A DNA stretch of 64,000 bases, taken from contig NZ_KK211217.1 in NCBI RefSeq assembly GCF_000621165.1, positions 496,001 to 560,000 on the forward strand. The letters are read 5' to 3'. The notes below the pieces were generated by a model, which was not told the DNA's origin, searched no databases, and saw only the letters and a list, made by a program, of their open reading frames with translations. The stretch comes from Enterovibrio calviensis DSM 14347. Its GTDB lineage: Bacteria; Pseudomonadota; Gammaproteobacteria; Enterobacterales; Vibrionaceae. Position 1 is the first letter of the stretch; every line of letters begins with the position of its first letter. Shown here piece by piece: positions 7,767-17,539 of the stretch. The translations under genes and the position numbers were made by a program.

Positions 7767-10097
7767 TCAAACGAACGTGAAGTGGTCTTCTGTGATGTTT
7801 GCTGCGTCTGTGTTATTCAGTGTGATGGTAAACGGTCCTTCATCGAAAAAGGTGTTGCCTACAGTAGCTTCAATGACAGTATCGTCACCTTGTTGAGTGA
7901 TTTGCAGCTGGCTGTAACTTAACGTCGCATCATGTAAGTTGAACGCAATCGTGTCATTGTTCACTTCGAAGTCTGTAATGGTGTCGTGCCCGAAGTCATT
8001 GTTGAGTCGTTCAGTATAGGTCCCACTCCAATCATAGAATTGGAACAAGAAGGTGTCACTGCCTTCACCGCCAGTCAAAGTGTCATTGCCTCTTTGTCCT
8101 TGGAGCGTATCGTTTCCTTTACCGCCGTCTAGCGCAATTCCATCGCTTTTCAGACCTTCGATATGGTCGTTGAAATCTGTGCCTACAACGTCTGCACCTT
8201 TCAGAATGAATTCTACATTTTCTGCATTGAACTCAGATGCCTCGGTATTTTTCAGCGTGAAAGTATGTGCGTCATCGATGCTAAGTACGACATTGGAACC
8301 AGACTGAGTAAATTGCAGCGATGACAGGTCAAGATCTTCGGAACCGAAGACTCGATGCGAAATGACGAGCGCATCTTCGGCGGCATTGAAATCTCGGATC
8401 GTATGGTCGTAATCACCAAAAACGGCGTTATTGTTGACGACAAGCTGTTCGTGATAAACGCCTTCGGTATAGGCAAACCAGTCACCGATGTAGAAGGTAT
8501 CTGAACCTTGTCCACCAATTAACAGGTCGCTTCCTAACCCTGCGTAGAGTTGGTCGTCACCGTTACCACCATTCAATATGTCTTTGTTAAACTCATCGGC
8601 ATCATCCTGCCCTGCGATAAGAATGTCGTTTCCATCTTCCCCTTTCAGAACATCCCCGTGTTCTCCCCCGATAAGTATGTCATCTCCTTTTCCGCCGCTG
8701 AGCTTGTCATTTCCTTTTCGGCCAATCAGAGTGTCATCACCATCTCCTCCAACGAACACTTCGTGATCGATATCTCGAAAGTTTGCAGTGTGTATGCTGA
8801 AGGAAATGTCGTTGGCAATTGAAATATCAGCCGCATTGACATCCAGCAGGATCATCGTGCGGCCATTGATGGTGACTATCGTATTATCACCGTCTTGGGC
8901 GATATCAACATCATATGCTGAGGCATCAATGTTTAGACCCTCGCGCGCTACTTCAACTGCAACCCTCAGATTGTCGACGCCGACTTGATAGTCGGTGATA
9001 TACCGTGGGGTTGAGCCGTAAGTTTGAAAAACAAAAATGTCTTCGCCAGCACCGCCTGTGGAAACGCCCGTAACAATAACGGTGTCATCTCCGTCGCCGC
9101 CCCCTGTGTATTTAAATTCTCTGATCCCCCAGCTTTCGACGATCTGATCGTCGGCTGAGCTAAACCCGAGGCGTTTATCAATGGATTGAGGGGAGAAGCT
9201 AAACGAACTGCTGTGCTCGGTCGAGGCATCAAACGAAAAGTGCGCAGAGGTGAGAGAGGCAGCATCTGTGTTGTTCAGGGTGATGGTTGAATCTTCTGCG
9301 AGTGTTATGACCGTGGTACTGCCCACTTGCTCTATCGACAGTTCGCTGAAATTAGACGCAAGCCGCGTATCAATGCTTATCACATCGTTATCAAGTTCAA
9401 AATCAACTATGCGGTCGTGACCCGTCCTGACTGTTTCAACCAAATCTGAGTATCGGAATAGGACATTGGCGCCAAAGAAGAATGTATCACTTCCAGTGCC
9501 ACCAAAGAGCATTTGATCGTTGTGGTTACCCGCCAGCAAGTCATTGCCATCGCCGCCCAACAAGCGAGTACCTTGGCCAAGGCTACCAACAACCACTAAT
9601 GTGTCATCACCGACGCCACCTAACACGCTGTCATGGTTGCCGAGACTGATCAGCATGTCATTTCCCGAGCCGCCACGAAGCGTATCGTTTCCATACCCTT
9701 CGATCCAATCGTTGCCTTTTCCTCCAATCAGGGTGTATGTCGTATCGACATTGCCGATAAGGGTGTCATTACCCGCACCACCGACCGCTCTTTCACTGTT
9801 TGTAATGAAGTCGTTTCCGCTGCCGCCAAAGGCTTGGTCAACACCAGTGCCACCTTGGATCGTATCGTTCCCACTGCCACCAGATATAAAATCATTTCCG
9901 CCATTGCCATACAGCTTGTCGCTCCCGCCAAGTCCGTACAGAAAATCGTTGCCATCTGTACCTTCTAGCTTGTCGTAACCTTCTGTGCCAGTTTGGGTTA
10001 GTTCGGTTTCTGCTGAATAAAGAAATTGAGGTTGAGTCGGTAGTTCGGTGTCAATAGGGGATGAATCGTCCATAAAATGCGCATCATTTGATGACAT
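7767..10097 (-). CDS. RTX calcium-binding repeat protein without visible effector domain
   Basis: A 776-aa acidic protein built almost entirely of GGxGxDxLx nonapeptide blocks that fold into calcium-binding beta-rolls. At least four blocks are seen (about residues 42-215, 325-350, 445-550, 665-700). Each is followed by a linker of the form DHxIxDFxxxxD...LNNTDAAxxTxxHFxF, repeated at the ends of modules including the very C-terminus (ITLNNTDAANITEDHFTFV). No protease, lipase or pore-forming domain and no Sec signal are visible. Such proteins leave by type I secretion with a C-terminal signal; no T1SS genes are in this window. It may be an adhesive or surface protein, or a degenerate one. The start at 10097 has no strong RBS. 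The neighbours on both sides are gene remnants. Confidence 0.85.
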   Translation of the reverse strand: MSSNDAHFMDDSSPIDTELPTQPQFLYSAETELTQTGTEGYDKLEGTDGNDFLYGLGGSDKLYGNGGNDFISGGSGNDTIQGGTGVDQAFGGSGNDFITNSERAVGGAGNDTLIGNVDTTYTLIGGKGNDWIEGYGNDTLRGGSGNDMLISLGNHDSVLGGVGDDTLVVVGSLGQGTRLLGGDGNDLLAGNHNDQMLFGGTGSDTFFFGANVLFRYSDLVETVRTGHDRIVDFELDNDVISIDTRLASNFSELSIEQVGSTTVITLAEDSTITLNNTDAASLTSAHFSFDASTEHSSSFSFSPQSIDKRLGFSSADDQIVESWGIREFKYTGGGDGDDTVIVTGVSTGGAGEDIFVFQTYGSTPRYITDYQVGVDNLRVAVEVAREGLNIDASAYDVDIAQDGDNTIVTINGRTMILLDVNAADISIANDISFSIHTANFRDIDHEVFVGGDGDDTLIGRKGNDKLSGGKGDDILIGGEHGDVLKGEDGNDILIAGQDDADEFNKDILNGGNGDDQLYAGLGSDLLIGGQGSDTFYIGDWFAYTEGVYHEQLVVNNNAVFGDYDHTIRDFNAAEDALVISHRVFGSEDLDLSSLQFTQSGSNVVLSIDDAHTFTLKNTEASEFNAENVEFILKGADVVGTDFNDHIEGLKSDGIALDGGKGNDTLQGQRGNDTLTGGEGSDTFLFQFYDWSGTYTERLNNDFGHDTITDFEVNNDTIAFNLHDATLSYSQLQITQQGDDTVIEATVGNTFFDEGPFTITLNNTDAANITEDHFTFV

Positions 10098-10261
10098 GGC
10101 TTACTCCATAAATACTCTATTGTTGAGGGCAATACGAGCTGTTTTGCCTAGTGCTAGCAAACATTAAATCGTGCATAGGTAGGTAGCGTTGTCTCAAATT
10201 CTAGATATATAGAAGTTTGCTGAAACGCATGAGTAAATGACGAAAATGAGGACGAACAAAA

Positions 10262-10291
10262 ACGGAGTCTAGGTGAGTAGACTCCGTCTTT
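10262..10291. terminator. Bidirectional hairpin terminator
   Basis: ACGGAGTCT and AGACTCCGT form a 9-bp stem with T-rich tails on both strands (TCTTTT on plus). It separates the RTX gene promoter side from the 3' end of the chimeric dehydrogenase ORF, whose stop lies 56 bp away. The rest of the 10098-10346 gap shows no gene; the RTX promoter should lie there, but I see no clear -35/-10 pair. Confidence 0.7.
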
Positions 10292-10346
10292 TGAATGGCA
10301 GTGAGTTTGCGCTTAACACAACGCCTGCCAGTTTTGTTTGCTGTGC

Positions 10347-10721
10347 TTAATCGACGGTGACGACAACTTTTCCGATTGCCTTACCGCTGGCTAGGCGTTC
10401 ATGCGCTTGGCCTACTTGAGAGAGGTTAAACGTACCATCGTCTAGAAGTGGCTTCAGGCCGCCAGACTCAGCAATCGCAGTCATCTCTTTCAAAATGTTG
10501 CCATGCACTTCTCGACCTTGATTGTGTAGCATCGGCAATAGCATAAACACGACGTGCAACGACAAGCCTTTAAAGTGCATAGTGGTGAGGTCAATTTCTA
10601 GCAGAGAAACTGTCGAAGATACATGCATTAAATTACCCGTGATGCCATCGACATCAAACTGAAAGGCTTGCGCTTCATCGCTTTGCACGTGGTAATTCAC
10701 AGAGGCTTTGAGGGTCATCAT
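10347..10721 (-). pseudogene. Chimeric ORF: CmcJ-like N-terminus fused to alcohol dehydrogenase tail
   Basis: A 124-aa frame whose first 31 residues (to DVDGITGNL) equal the start of the CmcJ-like protein at 3138. The rest, from about residue 34 (STVSLLEIDLTTMHFKGLSLHVV...SGKAIGKVVVTVD), is the C-terminal quarter of a zinc-binding MDR alcohol dehydrogenase/quinone oxidoreductase. Both catalytic and most cofactor-binding parts of the dehydrogenase are missing, and the oxygenase part is too short to fold, so no enzyme activity is expected. The junction at about 10627 coincides with the edge of the 383-bp repeat. The fusion is in frame, with the donor's upstream sequence and start codon. This may be chance, since no function can be argued. 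Confidence 0.85.
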
Positions 10722-11009
10722 TCAGGTCTCCACACCATGGTTATGCGGTAAAAATCCGTCGCCGCAAGGTATGGAATAAAGCTTAATCATTTAGCTAAGG
10801 CTAATAAATGATCAGTAAAATGAATCAGAATTCGGATTTTAAATATAATCAAGTCAGATCAGAGTCAGCGTCGAGGCCGATGAGAGATCACTCGTGCTCT
10901 GTTGATGCGTGTTCTGCTGATGCCCAGTGCTTTGTAAGAACACGATGCGCAAGGCTGAGCATTTTGACGTGGCAGGCAGAAGAGGTAGATAGGAGCAGTA
11001 GACAGGAGA
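10627..11009. repeat. Copy B of the 383-bp direct repeat
   Basis: The partner of 3044-3426, same orientation, no indels, a few per cent diverged. It carries the duplicated start codon and 5' region and sits between a dehydrogenase remnant and the 3' end of the LysR gene, filling most of the 321-bp gap 10722-11042. A 65-69-codon plus-strand frame exists in both copies (3225 and 10808) but accumulates amino-acid changes freely and has no RBS. Confidence 0.9.
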
Positions 11010-11042
11010 AGCACTGACGAGAAATAGGCAGAAGAGCGCTAC

Positions 11043-11942
11043 TCATTGCTCCCAATGATCATTGATAAAACTGGCACCTTGAAGCGATTGAATCACGGTT
11101 TCCAACACAGGGCCTACGGCGTGGCGACGGGAAACCAAGCAGCCTACCGAGGTCATCCAACCGCTGTATTCATGGGCAACGGGTAGGGCGATCACGTCGC
11201 CTTTTTCTATGAAGGATTTCGCCGAAAGCTCGGGCACGTTCGCCCATCCCACGCCTTTACTGACTAGCTCAACCAAGGTTTGGTGGGTATTGGCGTACCA
11301 CATTTTTGAACTGATGCCGTAGCTGAACCAAAGCTCCTTGTGCTCTGCGCTGCGGTGCACGCATTGGCGATACCGCTTTAAATCTGCGTCATGAACAACA
11401 GGCAGTGTCGCCAATTCATGATGAGATGCTGCAATGGTCAAAAACCGCGCTTGTCCGAGCAAAAAGAAATCCATATCCACTTTCAATTCACCATCCGCGT
11501 AGATGATCCCCACATGAGCTTTGCCTTCTCGCACTAAGTCTTCCACATCAAACGTAGAGGCGGTGATGATATCGAAATGCGTGATAGGAAAGGCGTCTGA
11601 CAGCGGCGCAAGAATGGCTAAGAGATTCGCGTCGATCAGGCTTTCATCAACGGCAATCACTACCTCATGCTCGTGTTCTTGGGTTAGGGATTCGACTTTC
11701 TGATCGAAGTACTTTTGTTGATGAAGAATGGATTGGGCGATGGGTAATAGCGCCTTGCCATTATCGGTCAGCACGGGGGTGTTTTTCTCGCGATTAAACA
11801 GCTCCTGATCAATGGCGATTTCAAGGTTCGCGATGGCTTGGCTCACACCAGATTGGGCGCGTTTCAATTTGCGAGCGGCGGCAGAGAAGGAGCCGCTTTC
11901 GCAGACCGTCACGAATATCTTTAATTGTTCGAAGCTGTACAT
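11043..11942 (-). CDS. LysR-family transcriptional regulator
   Basis: A 299-aa LysR-type regulator of standard length. The N-terminal winged helix-turn-helix is clear (FVTVCESGSFSAAARKLKRAQSGVSQAIANLE, about residues 10-41), followed by the linker helix and a substrate-binding fold from about residue 90. It faces the PACE efflux gene across 174 bp, the classic layout in which a LysR protein controls the divergent gene; the Acinetobacter pair AceR-AceI is the known precedent. Regulation of the transporter in response to a cationic or amine ligand is inferred. The 3' end lies 34 bp from repeat copy B. Confidence 0.9.
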   Translation of the reverse strand: MYSFEQLKIFVTVCESGSFSAAARKLKRAQSGVSQAIANLEIAIDQELFNREKNTPVLTDNGKALLPIAQSILHQQKYFDQKVESLTQEHEHEVVIAVDESLIDANLLAILAPLSDAFPITHFDIITASTFDVEDLVREGKAHVGIIYADGELKVDMDFFLLGQARFLTIAASHHELATLPVVHDADLKRYRQCVHRSAEHKELWFSYGISSKMWYANTHQTLVELVSKGVGWANVPELSAKSFIEKGDVIALPVAHEYSGWMTSVGCLVSRRHAVGPVLETVIQSLQGASFINDHWEQ

Positions 11943-12116
11943 GATGACACCACGGAAGAAGGCTATGCATTTTAACTAGGTAATGCATTCAAACTAAGTT
12001 CTCAAGCTAAGTACTCAAGCTATCACTAATCGTGATGGCTGTTAACTTTGTTTATTGTTTTTTCCTGCCATAATCGCCACCTCGCAATCTTGGCTATCTT
12101 TCTTTTTGAGTTACCT

Positions 12117-12542
12117 ATGACCACCTTAGAACGCATTTTTCATTCTGTTTTATTCGAAGCACTCGCTATCACTTTCTCGGTGATTGGTTTGTCTATCTTT
12201 ACCGATCACGATCTGAAAGCACTATCAGGAACCATGATAGTTGTGGCGACCATCGCCATGATTTGGAATTATTTCTTCAACCTGACGTTCGATCACTTCG
12301 TGAAAGGCGAGAAAACGGAACGCTCATTTGGCACTCGGGTTTCCCATGTCTTGCTGTTTGAAGGCGGGTTGTTGTTTTTCACCATCCCTGTGATGGCGTA
12401 CTTGTTGAACGTGAACCTGTGGGATGCGTTCATCATGGACATTGTCGTGACCATCTTCATTACGATTTACGCGTTTTTGTTCAACCTGACTTATGACCAT
12501 GCTCGTGTGTTCATTCTTCAGCAACGTCAAGTGAGCGTGTAA
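12117..12542 (+). CDS. PACE-family multidrug/biocide efflux transporter
   Basis: A 141-aa inner-membrane protein with two tandem bacterial transmembrane pairs (four helices). Family landmarks: FHSVLFEALAITF with the membrane-embedded Glu (about residue 14), IWNYFFNLTFDH near 57-68, and the echoing FLFNLTYDHARVF in the second repeat near 119-131. PACE proteins export cationic biocides or short-chain diamines using the proton gradient. I chose the ATG at 12117 (MTTLERIFH) because it gives the usual N-terminus and length; an upstream in-frame start at 12048 would add 23 atypical residues. It diverges from the LysR gene. Confidence 0.88.
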   Translation: MTTLERIFHSVLFEALAITFSVIGLSIFTDHDLKALSGTMIVVATIAMIWNYFFNLTFDHFVKGEKTERSFGTRVSHVLLFEGGLLFFTIPVMAYLLNVNLWDAFIMDIVVTIFITIYAFLFNLTYDHARVFILQQRQVSV

Positions 12543-12568
12543 CGTTTACGGACATTGAAACGAGAAAA

Positions 12569-12618
12569 AGCCCATCGCGTTGTTAACGGAAAATCGTTAA
12601 CCAGCGGCGGGCTTTTTT
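12569..12618. terminator. Bidirectional terminator between the PACE gene and ppsA
   Basis: A long stem (AGCCC-rich base plus GTTAACG / CGTTAAC top) with T6 on the plus strand and T5 on the minus strand. It ends both the PACE transcript and the convergent ppsA transcript. Confidence 0.85.
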
Positions 12619-12686
12619 GTCTTTGCTAGGCTCGTGACTGTTTTAGAAGACCAGTTCGAGAAAGACCAGCTAGCTACAGACCTTTA

Positions 12687-15056
12687 TTACTTCGCGACTT
12701 TCCCGAGCTTCGTCCAGGTATCAACCACAGTATCTGGGTTCAACGATACAGAGCTAATGCCTTGCGCCATTAGCCACTCTGCTAGGTCGTCATGATCTGA
12801 CGGGCCTTGACCGCAAATGCCGACGTATTTGCCAGCGCGTGTTGCCGCATCAATCGCCATTTTCAGCATGGCTTTCACTGCCGGGTTACGCTCATCAAAC
12901 AAGTGCGCGACATCGCCTGAATCGCGATCCAAGCCCAGTGTTAGCTGTGTCATGTCGTTTGAACCAATCGAGAAGCCGTCAAAGTACTTCAAGAAGTCAT
13001 CCGCCAGCACGGCGTTTGATGGCAGTTCACACATCATGATGACTTTCAGACCTTGTTCGCCACGGCGGAGATCGAACTTCGCCAGCAAGTCATTTACTTC
13101 TGCCGCTTCGCCCGTGGTGCGAACGAATGGGATCATGATTTCAACGTTCTTGAGTGCCATCTCATTGCGCACGCGCTTGATGGCTTGCGTTTCCAACTCG
13201 AAGCAATCTTCAAACACGGGCGAGATGTAACGCGACGCGCCGCGGAAGCCCAACATCGGGTTTTCTTCATGCGGTTCAAACTTACTGCCGCCAATAAGGT
13301 TGCTGTATTCGTTCGATTTGAAATCTGACATACGCACGATGACGCGCTTCGGCCAGAATGCGGCTGCGATGGTGGCGATCCCTTCCGTCAGTTTGCTCAC
13401 GTAGAAATCGACAGGATCTTTGTAGCCGCGAATGCGTTCATTGATTTGCGCTTTCAGCTCGTCACTTTGCGCGTCAAAGTTCAACAGGGCTTTCGGGTGA
13501 ATACCGATCATTTTGTTGATGATGAACTCTAAGCGCGCAAGGCCAACGCCTTCGTTTGGAATTTGCGCAAAGTCGAAGGCGCGGTCAGGATTACCAACAT
13601 TCATCATCACTTTGGTGGGCAACAATGGCAGTTCATCAACCGCGGATTGACGCACCACGAAGTCGAGCTTGCCGTCGTAGACATAACCGGTTTCGCCTTC
13701 AGCACACGAAATGGTGACTTCCGCGCCGTCGCTCAGTTTGCTGGTGGCATCGCCACAACCCACGATGGCAGGAATGCCCAACTCACGAGCAATGATCGCA
13801 GCGTGACATGTGCGGCCGCCGCGATTGGTGACGATTGCTGCGGCTTTCTTCATCACAGGTTCCCAATCAGGGTCTGTCATGTCGGTGACGAGCACGTCGC
13901 CTTCTTCCACTAACGACATTTCATCCAGCGAGGCGACAACGCGCACGCCGCCACTGCCGATGCGTTGGCCAATGGCGCGGCCTTCAACTAGCACACCCGC
14001 TTTGTCGTTCAGCTCGTAGCGCTCGATGATGTTGCCGTTCTTTTGCGAACATACGGTTTCAGGGCGCGCTTGTACGATGTAAAGCTTGCCGTCGATGCCG
14101 TCTTTCGCCCACTCAATGTCCATCGCACGTTGGTAGTGCTTTTCGATGATCATGGCTTGTTTGGCAAGTTCTGCGATTTCATCGTCAGTGAGTGAGAATT
14201 GGTTTTGTTCTTCTGGAGAGGTATCAACGATCTCGACTTGCTTGCCAATTACCTGGCTGTCGGCATAAATCATCTTGATAAGTTTCGAGCCAAAAGTGCG
14301 CTTAACCACCGCGGGCGTGCCGGCTTCTAGCAGCGGCTTGTGCACGTAAAACTCATCAGGGTTCACTGCGCCTTGTACGACCATCTCGCCCAATCCCCAT
14401 GACGAGGTAATGAACACCACTTGGTCGAAGCCCGATTCCGTATCTAGCGTGAACATCACGCCGGAAGAGGCTTGGTCAGAACGCACCATGCGTTGAATAC
14501 CCGCAGAGAGCGAGATACCGCGGTGGTCAAACCCTTGGTGAACGCGATAAGAAATCGCGCGGTCATTAAACAGTGACGCGAAAACGTGTTTAGTGGCTTC
14601 CAGTACCGCATCAATGCCTTTCACATTGAGGAAGGTTTCTTGCTGGCCTGCGAAAGACGCATCTGGTAAATCTTCGGCGGTGGCAGAGGAACGTACAGCG
14701 ACAGAAAGCTCCGAATTTCCATCAACTAACGTTTCATAGTTATCACGAATATCCTGCTCGAGATCCGCAGGGAAGGGGGCATCTAAAACCCATTGGCGAA
14801 TAGTAGCGCCGGCTTTGCGCAGTGCATCGACGTCTTCAACATCGAGTTCATCAAGGATCTGATGAATGCGTTCGTCTAGCCCTTCAAAATCAAGAAACTG
14901 GTTAAACGCATACGAGGTGGTTGCATACCCGTTTGGCACAGATACGCCCGCGTTGGCGAGGTTTGACACCATTTCGCCGAGGGACGCATTCTTGCCGCCG
15001 ACTTTGTCGACATCATCCATTGATAGGGAATCGAACCACAGGGTGTTCTTTTGCAT
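12687..15056 (-). CDS. ppsA: Phosphoenolpyruvate synthase
   Basis: A 789-aa protein, full length for PpsA. It converts pyruvate, ATP and water to PEP, AMP and phosphate, feeding gluconeogenesis in the cytoplasm. Order: N-terminal PEP/pyruvate-binding ATP-grasp domain ([11 protein letters not shown] at about residue 18; [28 protein letters not shown] at about 119-146), swivelling phosphohistidine domain ([22 protein letters not shown], His near 418), then the TIM-barrel with the C-terminal GICGQGPSD motif (Cys near 747). Upstream and divergent is ppsR, which encodes the kinase/phosphorylase known to switch PpsA off and on by threonine phosphorylation next to the catalytic His; the Thr of that motif is present here. 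Confidence 0.97.
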   Translation of the reverse strand: MQKNTLWFDSLSMDDVDKVGGKNASLGEMVSNLANAGVSVPNGYATTSYAFNQFLDFEGLDERIHQILDELDVEDVDALRKAGATIRQWVLDAPFPADLEQDIRDNYETLVDGNSELSVAVRSSATAEDLPDASFAGQQETFLNVKGIDAVLEATKHVFASLFNDRAISYRVHQGFDHRGISLSAGIQRMVRSDQASSGVMFTLDTESGFDQVVFITSSWGLGEMVVQGAVNPDEFYVHKPLLEAGTPAVVKRTFGSKLIKMIYADSQVIGKQVEIVDTSPEEQNQFSLTDDEIAELAKQAMIIEKHYQRAMDIEWAKDGIDGKLYIVQARPETVCSQKNGNIIERYELNDKAGVLVEGRAIGQRIGSGGVRVVASLDEMSLVEEGDVLVTDMTDPDWEPVMKKAAAIVTNRGGRTCHAAIIARELGIPAIVGCGDATSKLSDGAEVTISCAEGETGYVYDGKLDFVVRQSAVDELPLLPTKVMMNVGNPDRAFDFAQIPNEGVGLARLEFIINKMIGIHPKALLNFDAQSDELKAQINERIRGYKDPVDFYVSKLTEGIATIAAAFWPKRVIVRMSDFKSNEYSNLIGGSKFEPHEENPMLGFRGASRYISPVFEDCFELETQAIKRVRNEMALKNVEIMIPFVRTTGEAAEVNDLLAKFDLRRGEQGLKVIMMCELPSNAVLADDFLKYFDGFSIGSNDMTQLTLGLDRDSGDVAHLFDERNPAVKAMLKMAIDAATRAGKYVGICGQGPSDHDDLAEWLMAQGISSVSLNPDTVVDTWTKLGKVAK

Positions 15057-15231
15057 TTCTTTCTCCAGAAATAGTGCAGCAATTGGGATTTTAGTGACAA
15101 TCTTGGCCTCTCAAACAATAAAACCATGATGAGTTTTAAAAGCTGTGGAGAGGCACATAGCTTGCCGAGTGTCGTTATTGTTATCGTTGTGTTTATATCC
15201 TATGAAAAAATTGCGAGAAGATTAACCATCT

Positions 15232-16065
15232 ATGCACAAAGAAATTCAAAGTCGAGACGTCTTCTATGTTTCGGATGGGACAGCCATCACATGTGAGACA
15301 TTAGGGCATGTCGTTTTGGGGCAATTCGCGTTTAAGGCGAATGAACAAACCTTTCCGTTTGTGGAAACCGAAGACAAGGTGTGCGAACTGCTAAAACGCA
15401 TTCAGCACTCTTACGAACGTGATGGAGTGAAGCCGCTGGTTTTCTTTTCGATGGTGATCCCAGAGATCCGCGAGCGCCTGATGGAGGCCCCTGCATTTTT
15501 CTATGATGTACTCGAAAGTATGGTGCAACGGGTCGCGGAAGATACGCAGTTAGAGCCAAAGCCAAAATTGCAGCGCTCTCGCAGTGTAGGAAAGGATTCA
15601 GATACCTATTTCGATCGTATTTCTGCCATTGAATACACCTTGGCGCATGATGACGGGGTGTCGCTGAGAGATCTCGAACATGCCGACATCATCTTACTGG
15701 GCGTGTCTCGCAGCGGGAAAACGCCCACCAGTTTGTACATGGCCATGCAGTTTGGCCTGCGGGTCGTGAATTACCCGTTTATTGCGGAAGACATGAAGTT
15801 ACTGCGCTTGTTACCTGAATTTGAATTTCATCGACACAAGCTGTTTGGATTGACCATAGACGCAGAGCGATTGACTCAGATACGCGAGAACCGTCTGTCT
15901 GGCAGCGAATACGCCAGTACAGAACAGTGTGAGCAGGAAGTGAGTACCATTGAATCACTGTTTCGCCGCGAAGCAATTTCTTACATCAACACCACGGCGC
16001 TGTCGGTCGAAGAAATCACCACGCGTGTGCTGGAAAAAACAGGGCTGAAACGGCGCTTGTTCTGA
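15232..16065 (+). CDS. ppsR: PEP synthase regulatory protein (bifunctional kinase/phosphorylase)
   Basis: A 277-aa DUF299-family protein (PSRP). The P-loop [15 protein letters not shown] lies at about residues 157-171, and the N-terminal [16 protein letters not shown] and C-terminal [17 protein letters not shown] segments are typical. It phosphorylates PpsA on Thr using ADP and reverses this by phosphorolysis, tying PEP synthesis to energy state. It is divergent from ppsA across 175 bp, so both may share control. Length equals E. coli YdiA/PpsR. The ATG at 15232 is the first in frame that gives the standard N-terminus. Confidence 0.95.
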   Translation: MHKEIQSRDVFYVSDGTAITCETLGHVVLGQFAFKANEQTFPFVETEDKVCELLKRIQHSYERDGVKPLVFFSMVIPEIRERLMEAPAFFYDVLESMVQRVAEDTQLEPKPKLQRSRSVGKDSDTYFDRISAIEYTLAHDDGVSLRDLEHADIILLGVSRSGKTPTSLYMAMQFGLRVVNYPFIAEDMKLLRLLPEFEFHRHKLFGLTIDAERLTQIRENRLSGSEYASTEQCEQEVSTIESLFRREAISYINTTALSVEEITTRVLEKTGLKRRLF

Positions 16066-16275
16066 TGTATTGGTGCTTTAGTAAAGGCAATTTTCGGTGC
16101 TCACGCGGGGTGATTAAGTCTTTCGCTAGCCTTCTAACATGCGTCTACGCCATGGCTGAACATTGCATTCAGACACGTCTTCGTACAAAAAAAGGGGACG
16201 TAGAAACTACCCATTGAATTCTCCATTCGATAGTATTGATAAAGCATTCGAATATAGTCTGGAAACAACGTAATT

Positions 16276-16980
16276 ATGAACAGTGCTCCAACACATAAAC
16301 CACGCCCGATGGTCGACCTTGTCGTCAGCATCGTGATCCCTGCTTTTGTTCTCATGAAGATGAGTGGCGAAAATGAACTAGGTGCGAGCGGTGGTTTGAT
16401 TTTAGCGCTTAGCTTCCCGCTAGGCTGGGGGCTTTTCGAGTTAGTAAAGTATAAGAAATTCAACTTCATCGCGTTATTGGGTTTGGCAAACGTTCTGCTG
16501 ACTGGCGGTATTGGCTTACTTGAGCTTGATACCAAATGGTTAGCGATCAAAGAAGCGGCTATTCCCGCCGCCATTGGTCTTGCCGTGCTCGGTTCAACCT
16601 TTACATCTTCGCCACTGGTGAAGGCATTGCTTTTCAACCCAAGCGTGATGGACGTGGACAAAATCAATCAGCAATTGCAGCAGCGCAACAGCATGGCCGC
16701 GTTTGAACGCCGATTACTGAAAGCCACATATCTGGTAGCGTGCTCTTTTGCATTCTCTGCAACCATGAACTTTATCCTCGCCAAGTGGATTGTAACTAGC
16801 CCTGCAGGAACGCCAGAATTTAACGAGCAATTGGGCCAATTAACGCTTTATAGCTACCCGATGATTGCATTGCCATCTACCGTGATGATGATGGGTATCT
16901 TCTACTACCTATGGCGCACCATTCACGATCTGACAGGATTAAAACTGGAAGAAGTGTTAGCGAACAGTTCGTCGAAATAA
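16276..16980 (+). CDS. VC0807-like inner-membrane protein
   Basis: A 234-aa polytopic membrane protein with about six hydrophobic helices: VDLVVSIVIPAFVLM near residue 13, a pair at 40-55 and 65-85, one at 90-108, then a cytoplasmic region with FERRLLKATYLVACSFAFSATMNFILA near 145-172 and a last helix near 195-218. The opening VSIVIPAFVLMKMSGENELG and the FERRL...NFILA segment match my memory of the VC0807 family, which has no known function. It stands alone with a possible terminator downstream. Confidence 0.65.
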   Translation: MNSAPTHKPRPMVDLVVSIVIPAFVLMKMSGENELGASGGLILALSFPLGWGLFELVKYKKFNFIALLGLANVLLTGGIGLLELDTKWLAIKEAAIPAAIGLAVLGSTFTSSPLVKALLFNPSVMDVDKINQQLQQRNSMAAFERRLLKATYLVACSFAFSATMNFILAKWIVTSPAGTPEFNEQLGQLTLYSYPMIALPSTVMMMGIFYYLWRTIHDLTGLKLEEVLANSSSK

Positions 16981-17539
16981 GTCCTCAAAAGGCGAGGGGT
17001 CAAGTGCGGCCTCTCGCTTTCTAGTAACAACATTCATTACCTCAACGTCTTCGCTTTTTCCTGCATTCTTTCCTCCTATGAAACCGCACTAATAAAAAGC
17101 TGTATTTTAGTTCGTGATGTCCTCAATCAAAAAGCCACTTTGAAACATGATTAATGTGAATCTGTGGACGCAGGTTCATCAACGAGTGGTAATGATACAG
17201 CTATAGAAGGCCACGCTATTGGTGAGGGTTGAATGTAACGGAGTTGATTAACATCTAGCTCACTTTTGCCCCAAAACGTGTTAGTAAAAGAAAATAAGGA
17301 AACTCTCACATCGAGAGCTTTCGATGAAATTACTAATCCTAAATATGTGGTGTGCAGAAATTCCCATCTTGTCGTACTTTCTTGTTCGTTATTTCATGAA
17401 ATGTGATTATAATCGTTTAAAAACATAAAGTTATTGAATAGTCTGGTGTTGTTAGATGTGTGCGGAATCCTAAAGAAGGGAAATTTACAACCCTACTTTG
17501 GGAGCTAATAAGTTGTTATAAATTTTAAAGGAGTCATGA
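16981..17539. other. 559-bp gap before the accessory pair
   Basis: Near the left end, GCGAGGGG / CCTCTCGC (16992-17017) with TTTCTAG is a weak terminator for the membrane protein gene. The remainder becomes increasingly AT-rich toward 17540 and shows no convincing gene. Composition shifts here from the backbone to that of the following two-gene pair, so the boundary of acquired DNA probably lies within this gap. No tRNA or repeat was seen at the edge. Confidence 0.5.

Noticed and set aside
9520-9978. Long plus-strand frame opposite the RTX gene rich in Ser and Pro
   Set aside because: It is the complement of the RTX nonapeptide repeats; the low-complexity composition is a shadow.
7767-10097. 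RTX repeats as a CRISPR or DNA satellite array
   Set aside because: The periodicity is in the protein (nonapeptides with varied codons); DNA units are not identical and there are no spacers.
16134-16667. Minus-strand 177-codon frame over the VC0807-like gene
   Set aside because: It lies antisense to a clear membrane protein gene and shows no domain or RBS.
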